10,018 nucleotides of DNA. It comes from Bacteroidales bacterium (GTDB lineage Bacteria; Bacteroidota; Bacteroidia; Bacteroidales; JAADJA01). How positions within the stretch are numbered: position 1 is the stretch's first letter; every line of letters starts with the position of its first letter. The notes beneath the pieces are model-generated. The model saw only the letters and a list, made by a program, of their open reading frames with translations. It searched no databases and had not been told where the DNA came from. A program made the translations under genes and the position numbers. Location of the stretch: positions 1-10,018 of the forward strand of contig JAOZOC010000082.1 in NCBI GenBank assembly GCA_029933495.1. Direction: 5' to 3'. Below, piece by piece: positions 7,948-10,018 of this stretch.

Positions 7948-8184
7948 ATGAACGTTGAAATTATAAGCCCTGATAAAACAATTTTTACGGGAGAGGTATA
8001 TCTTGTTCAGCTACCCGGGAAGGACGGATCATTCGAGATAATGAATAATCACGCCCCCTTAATATCTGTTCTTAAAGAAGGAAAGGTGAAAGTTCTGGAT
8101 AAAGACAAGAACCCGCAGTTTTTTGAGATTAAGGGAGGTGTAATAGAGGTGTTAAAAAATAAAGTCTTGATACTTGCAGAATAA
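7948..8184 (+). CDS. atpC: F-type ATP synthase subunit epsilon, short form
   Basis: The 78 residues correspond to the N-terminal beta-sandwich domain of epsilon, which attaches to the central stalk and helps couple F1 to Fo. Recognisable features are the start MNVEIISPDKTIFTGEV, the motif GSFEIMNNHAPLIS near 27-40, and GGVIEVLKNKVLIL close to the end. The C-terminal two-helix domain, present in the ~130-140 residue epsilon of E. coli, is absent: the frame ends cleanly in TAA and a terminator begins four bases later, so this is not a frameshift. Short epsilon subunits are common in Bacteroidota. Epsilon-type inhibition of ATP hydrolysis through the C-terminal helices is therefore not expected. 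It is evidently co-transcribed with atpD. Confidence 0.95.
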   Translation: MNVEIISPDKTIFTGEVYLVQLPGKDGSFEIMNNHAPLISVLKEGKVKVLDKDKNPQFFEIKGGVIEVLKNKVLILAE

Positions 8185-8214
8185 AAAAAAGCTTGCCTTC
8201 TGGCAAGCTTTCTT
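8183..8214. terminator. Likely bidirectional terminator between atpC and the minus-strand small gene
   Basis: AAAGCTTGCC (8188-8197) pairs with GGCAAGCTTT (8202-8211) around a TTCT loop: a perfect 10-base stem. On the plus strand the T-tract after it is short (TTTCTT). On the minus strand the stem is followed by eight T (the complement of 8183-8190), a better terminator, so it fits the end of the convergent small gene (stop at 8233) as well as the end of atpDC. Confidence 0.85.
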
Positions 8215-8232
8215 GTAGATATAAAACTTTCA

Positions 8233-8400
8233 TTACCCTTTTATTCTTTCTAGTTCATAAGCTATTAAAGCTTGTTTAATTGTATCTTTGACACTTGACT
8301 TCATAACTCGAACCATACGGTCCTTGTGATTTAATTTTGCAAAATGCTTCTTGATAAAGATTTCAGCATTTTGATTTGCGATATTTTCAATTTTGCTCAT
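8233..8400 (-). CDS. Small basic protein of unknown function (55 aa)
   Basis: A short reading frame in the ~400-base gap between atpC and the next plus-strand gene. It starts at ATG 8398-8400 (MSKIENIANQNAE) and ends with TAA at 8233-8235, encoding 55 residues. The protein is rich in lysine and lacks cysteine, proline and tryptophan; from about residue 25 (HKDRMVRVMKSS) to the end (IKQALIAYELERIKG) it should be mostly alpha-helical. There is no signal peptide or membrane segment, so it is probably cytoplasmic. Support for a real gene: a near-consensus promoter 17 bases upstream, a terminator with an eight-T tail 20 bases downstream in the right orientation, and no better explanation of the gap. 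I do not recognise the family. A chance frame cannot be excluded. Confidence 0.65.
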   Translation of the reverse strand: MSKIENIANQNAEIFIKKHFAKLNHKDRMVRVMKSSVKDTIKQALIAYELERIKG

Positions 8401-8417
8401 GGTTGCTAATTTTATAC

Positions 8418-8447
8418 GAAACTTATTCGTTGCTTATTCGATACAAA
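8418..8447 (-). promoter_or_regulatory. Promoter for the minus-strand small gene, with internal repeats
   Basis: Read on the minus strand: TTTG (complement of 8444-8447), 18 bases, then TAAGTTTC (complement of 8418-8425), one mismatch from the TAnnTTTG -7 box. The predicted leader is about 10 bases. The spacer and -7 box contain a direct repeat CTTATTCG at 8422-8429 and 8433-8440 (11 bases apart, about one helical turn), and ACGAA/TTCGT form an inverted repeat at 8416-8420 and 8426-8430, suggesting a possible operator. Confidence 0.5.
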
Positions 8448-8527
8448 AGAACAAAATCCATGCCATTACCTGGTCAAAATATTTTCACAAGTTTTCAACC
8501 GGGCTAACTACTTTAAATACAGGAGGA

Positions 8528-8555
8528 TTGTAATATTTATTACGTATTTACGTTG
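8528..8555 (+). promoter_or_regulatory. Possible promoter and palindromic site for the lipoprotein gene at 8593
   Basis: TTG (8528-8530), 18 bases, then TACGTTG (8549-8555), an imperfect form of TAnnTTTG lacking one T. Between them lies the inverted repeat GTAATA-TT-TATTAC (8530-8543), and TTACGT is repeated at 8540-8545 and 8548-8553. The match is weaker than for the other promoters here; the rest of 8401-8592 shows no gene on either strand. Confidence 0.3.
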
Positions 8556-8592
8556 ATTACATTATCATATTTCACATTTCAATATTCTATTT

Positions 8593-9234
8593 ATGAGAAA
8601 ATTTATCCCAATTCTATTCTTTTCGATGCTTGTTCTGACAAGTTGCATTGAAATAGTTGAAGAGATTACTGTGAATTCGGACCAGTCTGGAACTATATCA
8701 TACAGTATTAAGACTGACCAGTTTACAAGTATGTTTTCTAACCTGTCAGGATTGTTCGACCAAAATACATTAAAGGAAGAAATGACAAAGCGTTTTGAAG
8801 AATTTGCAATGAAATTCAAGAATAATAAAGGTATCAATAATGTTAAATTTATTATGGGGGATAATATTACGGATGCATCTCTGAGTTTTGACTTCAACAA
8901 CACAAAAGAACTGAACATTGCAATGTATGAGATAGCCGGAAGCAAAAAGACCTTTTTTGCCCCATCATATCTTAAGATTGGGAAGCACAAACTCAAGAAA
9001 TTCAATATAGCCCCTTACCTGAAAAAAAGGCTTGTGGAACAGGATATCAACCTGCCTGAAGAATTAATGAGTATGATAGAATTTAGAACCGTTTACAATC
9101 TACCCGGGAATATAAAATCTGTAAAAGGCAAATCGGTCATTATGGCAGAAGATAGAAAATCTATTGTTCAAAAATTTGAATTTATGGATGTATATGAAAA
9201 CAAAATAAATACAGGGATTAAAATCAGATATTAA
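8593..9234 (+). CDS. Predicted lipoprotein of unknown function (213 aa)
   Basis: The N-terminus is a lipoprotein signal peptide: a basic start (MRK), a hydrophobic stretch FIPILFFSMLVL and the lipobox LTSC with the lipid-carrying cysteine at 18, so it should be exported by Sec, processed by LspA and anchored in the inner or outer membrane. The mature part begins IEIVEEITVNSDQSGTIS, a beta-hairpin-like opening similar in style to LppM-like and other surface lipoproteins that start with a beta-strand and a D-x-S-G turn. A charged, probably helical region follows at about 60-80 (LKEEMTKRFEEFAMKF), then mixed strands and a lysine-rich middle (KIGKHKLKKF). No catalytic motif, repeat or known domain is recognised. 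It stands alone on its strand, divergent from the small gene at 8400 and convergent with the next lipoprotein gene. The coding call and lipoprotein signal are strong; function is unknown. Confidence 0.88.
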   Translation: MRKFIPILFFSMLVLTSCIEIVEEITVNSDQSGTISYSIKTDQFTSMFSNLSGLFDQNTLKEEMTKRFEEFAMKFKNNKGINNVKFIMGDNITDASLSFDFNNTKELNIAMYEIAGSKKTFFAPSYLKIGKHKLKKFNIAPYLKKRLVEQDINLPEELMSMIEFRTVYNLPGNIKSVKGKSVIMAEDRKSIVQKFEFMDVYENKINTGIKIRY

Positions 9235-9249
9235 CCAAAATTCTACACA

Positions 9250-9283
9250 AAAGATTAGCTAAGAGATATCAATTAGAATCTTT
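9250..9283. terminator. Weak hairpin between convergent lipoprotein genes
   Basis: AAAGATT (9250-9256) pairs with AATCTTT (9277-9283), and inside it CTAA (9259-9262) pairs with TTAG (9273-9276) after a two-base bulge, leaving a ten-base loop. It is AT-rich without a clear T-tract. Its place between two convergent genes suggests a terminator for both, but the structure is weak. Confidence 0.3.
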
Positions 9284-9312
9284 AAAGCCCGGAACTCAGG
9301 TTATCAGTCCTC

Positions 9313-9804
9313 CTATTCAGGGATCGACATATGACTCTGAACTATCCTCCACTCTCCATTCTTTTTTGTAAGAACTCCGGTAAATCTTAATCCTTCATAC
9401 TTTTTTGCCTCTCCAAGATAAACATAATTATAATTCATTATTTCGGAGAACCATGCCGTATTTCCTGTTTCATTAATATTGATTTTCTGATCTCTAACAG
9501 AGATGTAAGTCTCCTGGGAAGCATTAAACTGCCTTTGCATAGTATTACTAATAGCTTCCCAACCAATAAGCTGTTCGTTACTTGATGTACCAAAGATAGC
9601 TATATCAGGCTCCTCTGCCCAAATCTCCTTAACCAGATTAATATCCTGCCCTTCACTTGCAATAACATAATTTTCGAGAACAAGGGCAACATTTTCCATC
9701 TCCTTATCAATATTAACAGCTACATCTTTTTTCTTCGTCTCATTACAGCAACTAACTGCAAAAGCGGCAATTACTAAAATTATCAGAATTTTTTTCATAA
9801 TCAT
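9313..9804 (-). CDS. Predicted lipoprotein with NTF2/SnoaL-like (DUF4440-like) domain
   Basis: A 163-residue protein with a lipoprotein signal peptide: KK, the hydrophobic run ILIILVIAAFAV, and a lipobox-like AVSC with cysteine 19 as the likely lipidation site (a second cysteine follows at 20). The mature part (about 35-163) has the pattern of the SnoaL-like/DUF4440 branch of the NTF2 fold: an N-terminal helix (MENVALVLENYVIASEGQD), a W/D-rich turn (EIWAEEPDIAIFG), WEAISNTMQRQF, and C-terminal strands ending NGEWRIVQSHMSIPE, a typical final block. NTF2-like domains bind small ligands in a conical pocket; some are enzymes, and many secreted ones have no known role, so no reaction is assigned. 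The start may be ATG at 9802-9804 or the in-frame ATG two codons later (9796-9798), which gives a more usual MKK start. It has its own upstream -7 box. Confidence 0.9.
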   Translation of the reverse strand: MIMKKILIILVIAAFAVSCCNETKKKDVAVNIDKEMENVALVLENYVIASEGQDINLVKEIWAEEPDIAIFGTSSNEQLIGWEAISNTMQRQFNASQETYISVRDQKININETGNTAWFSEIMNYNYVYLGEAKKYEGLRFTGVLTKKNGEWRIVQSHMSIPE

Positions 9805-9859
9805 ATATTTTCATTGAAATGTTTTTAACAAATTCACCTGCAATATAAAAATTACCAAA

Positions 9860-9867
9860 CAAAGGTA
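9860..9867 (-). promoter_or_regulatory. Bacteroidota -7 promoter box for the NTF2-like lipoprotein gene
   Basis: On the minus strand these bases read TACCTTTG, an exact TAnnTTTG match, 55 bases before the first ATG. A TTTG (complement of 9882-9885) lies upstream but only 14 bases away, shorter than the usual spacer, so the -33 element is uncertain. Confidence 0.5.
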
Positions 9868-9894
9868 TTTATAAAACTTTTCAAATTTAAGAAA

Positions 9895-10018
9895 TTATGA
9901 AATGACTTTTGAAAAAAAAGTAAAATATTTTTTAGAAATTGAAGCTTTTCGGCCTTTGTAAAGATTCTTTTGTTTGTCATAAGCGTATAAAATTACAGAT
10001 TTCCAACTATAATCCTGT
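9895..10018 (-). CDS. Possible 3' end of a minus-strand gene running off the window
   Basis: On the minus strand one frame is open from the window edge (first full codon 10015-10017) to a TAA at 9895-9897, giving 40 residues that start QDYSWKSVILYAYDKQKN and end in a lysine- and phenylalanine-rich tail. The other two minus-strand frames have stops within the first 30 bases. The tail is low in complexity and the stretch is AT-rich, so an open frame of this length could arise by chance. No family is recognised. Confidence 0.25.
   Translation of the reverse strand, partial: QDYSWKSVILYAYDKQKNLYKGRKASISKKYFTFFSKVIS

Noticed and set aside
8459..8530. Shine-Dalgarno-like AGGAGG (8521-8526) and a 15-codon frame at 8459
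   Set aside because: No start codon with a meaningful frame follows the AGGAGG, the 15-codon frame has no supporting signals, and Bacteroidota rarely use this motif.
1..10018. Mobile element, CRISPR array, rRNA, tRNA or defence island
   Set aside because: No transposase or integrase frame, no regular repeat-spacer pattern, no tRNA-like cloverleaf and no defence-gene motif was found on either strand; most of the window is housekeeping genes.

Overview
The window looks like a chromosomal segment of a member of the Bacteroidota, most likely an uncultured Bacteroidales-type bacterium. Five things support this: a C-terminal type IX secretion (T9SS) sorting domain; the gene order ileS - DksA-like - lspA; an AtpD with a Bacteroidota-style insertion next to a short AtpC; starts mostly without Shine-Dalgarno sequences; and several exact copies of the Bacteroidota promoter -7 box TAnnTTTG. 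Species cannot be named from the sequence alone.

Layout. (1) 1-1664: the 3' part of a large secreted or surface multidomain protein ending in a T9SS type A sorting domain, followed by a strong palindromic terminator (about 1685-1725). (2) 1824-6368: a promoter and a tight same-strand cluster, ileS (isoleucyl-tRNA synthetase, IleRS2-like), a DksA/TraR-like regulator without an intact zinc finger, and lspA (lipoprotein signal peptidase, TTG start). (3) 6379-8211: a second promoter, then atpD and atpC (F1-ATPase beta and a short epsilon), closed by a hairpin that also fits as terminator for the opposite strand. (4) 8233-8400, minus strand: a 55-codon small gene with its own plausible promoter. 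(5) 8593-9234: a predicted lipoprotein of unknown function. (6) 9313-9804, minus strand: a predicted lipoprotein with an NTF2/SnoaL-like (DUF4440-like) domain, convergent with the previous gene. (7) 9805-10018: a promoter for the previous gene and perhaps the 3' end of another minus-strand gene.

How the parts relate. Most of the window is housekeeping: translation (IleRS), transcription control (DksA-like), lipoprotein maturation (LspA) and energy conversion (F1 beta/epsilon). LspA would process the two lipoproteins encoded further along. No defence system, mobile element, CRISPR array, rRNA or tRNA was seen. The points most worth a second look are the swapped HIGH motif (GIHH) in the isoleucyl-tRNA synthetase, the DksA-like protein that keeps the acidic tip but has lost three of four zinc cysteines, and the small gene at 8233-8400 with repeats inside its promoter.
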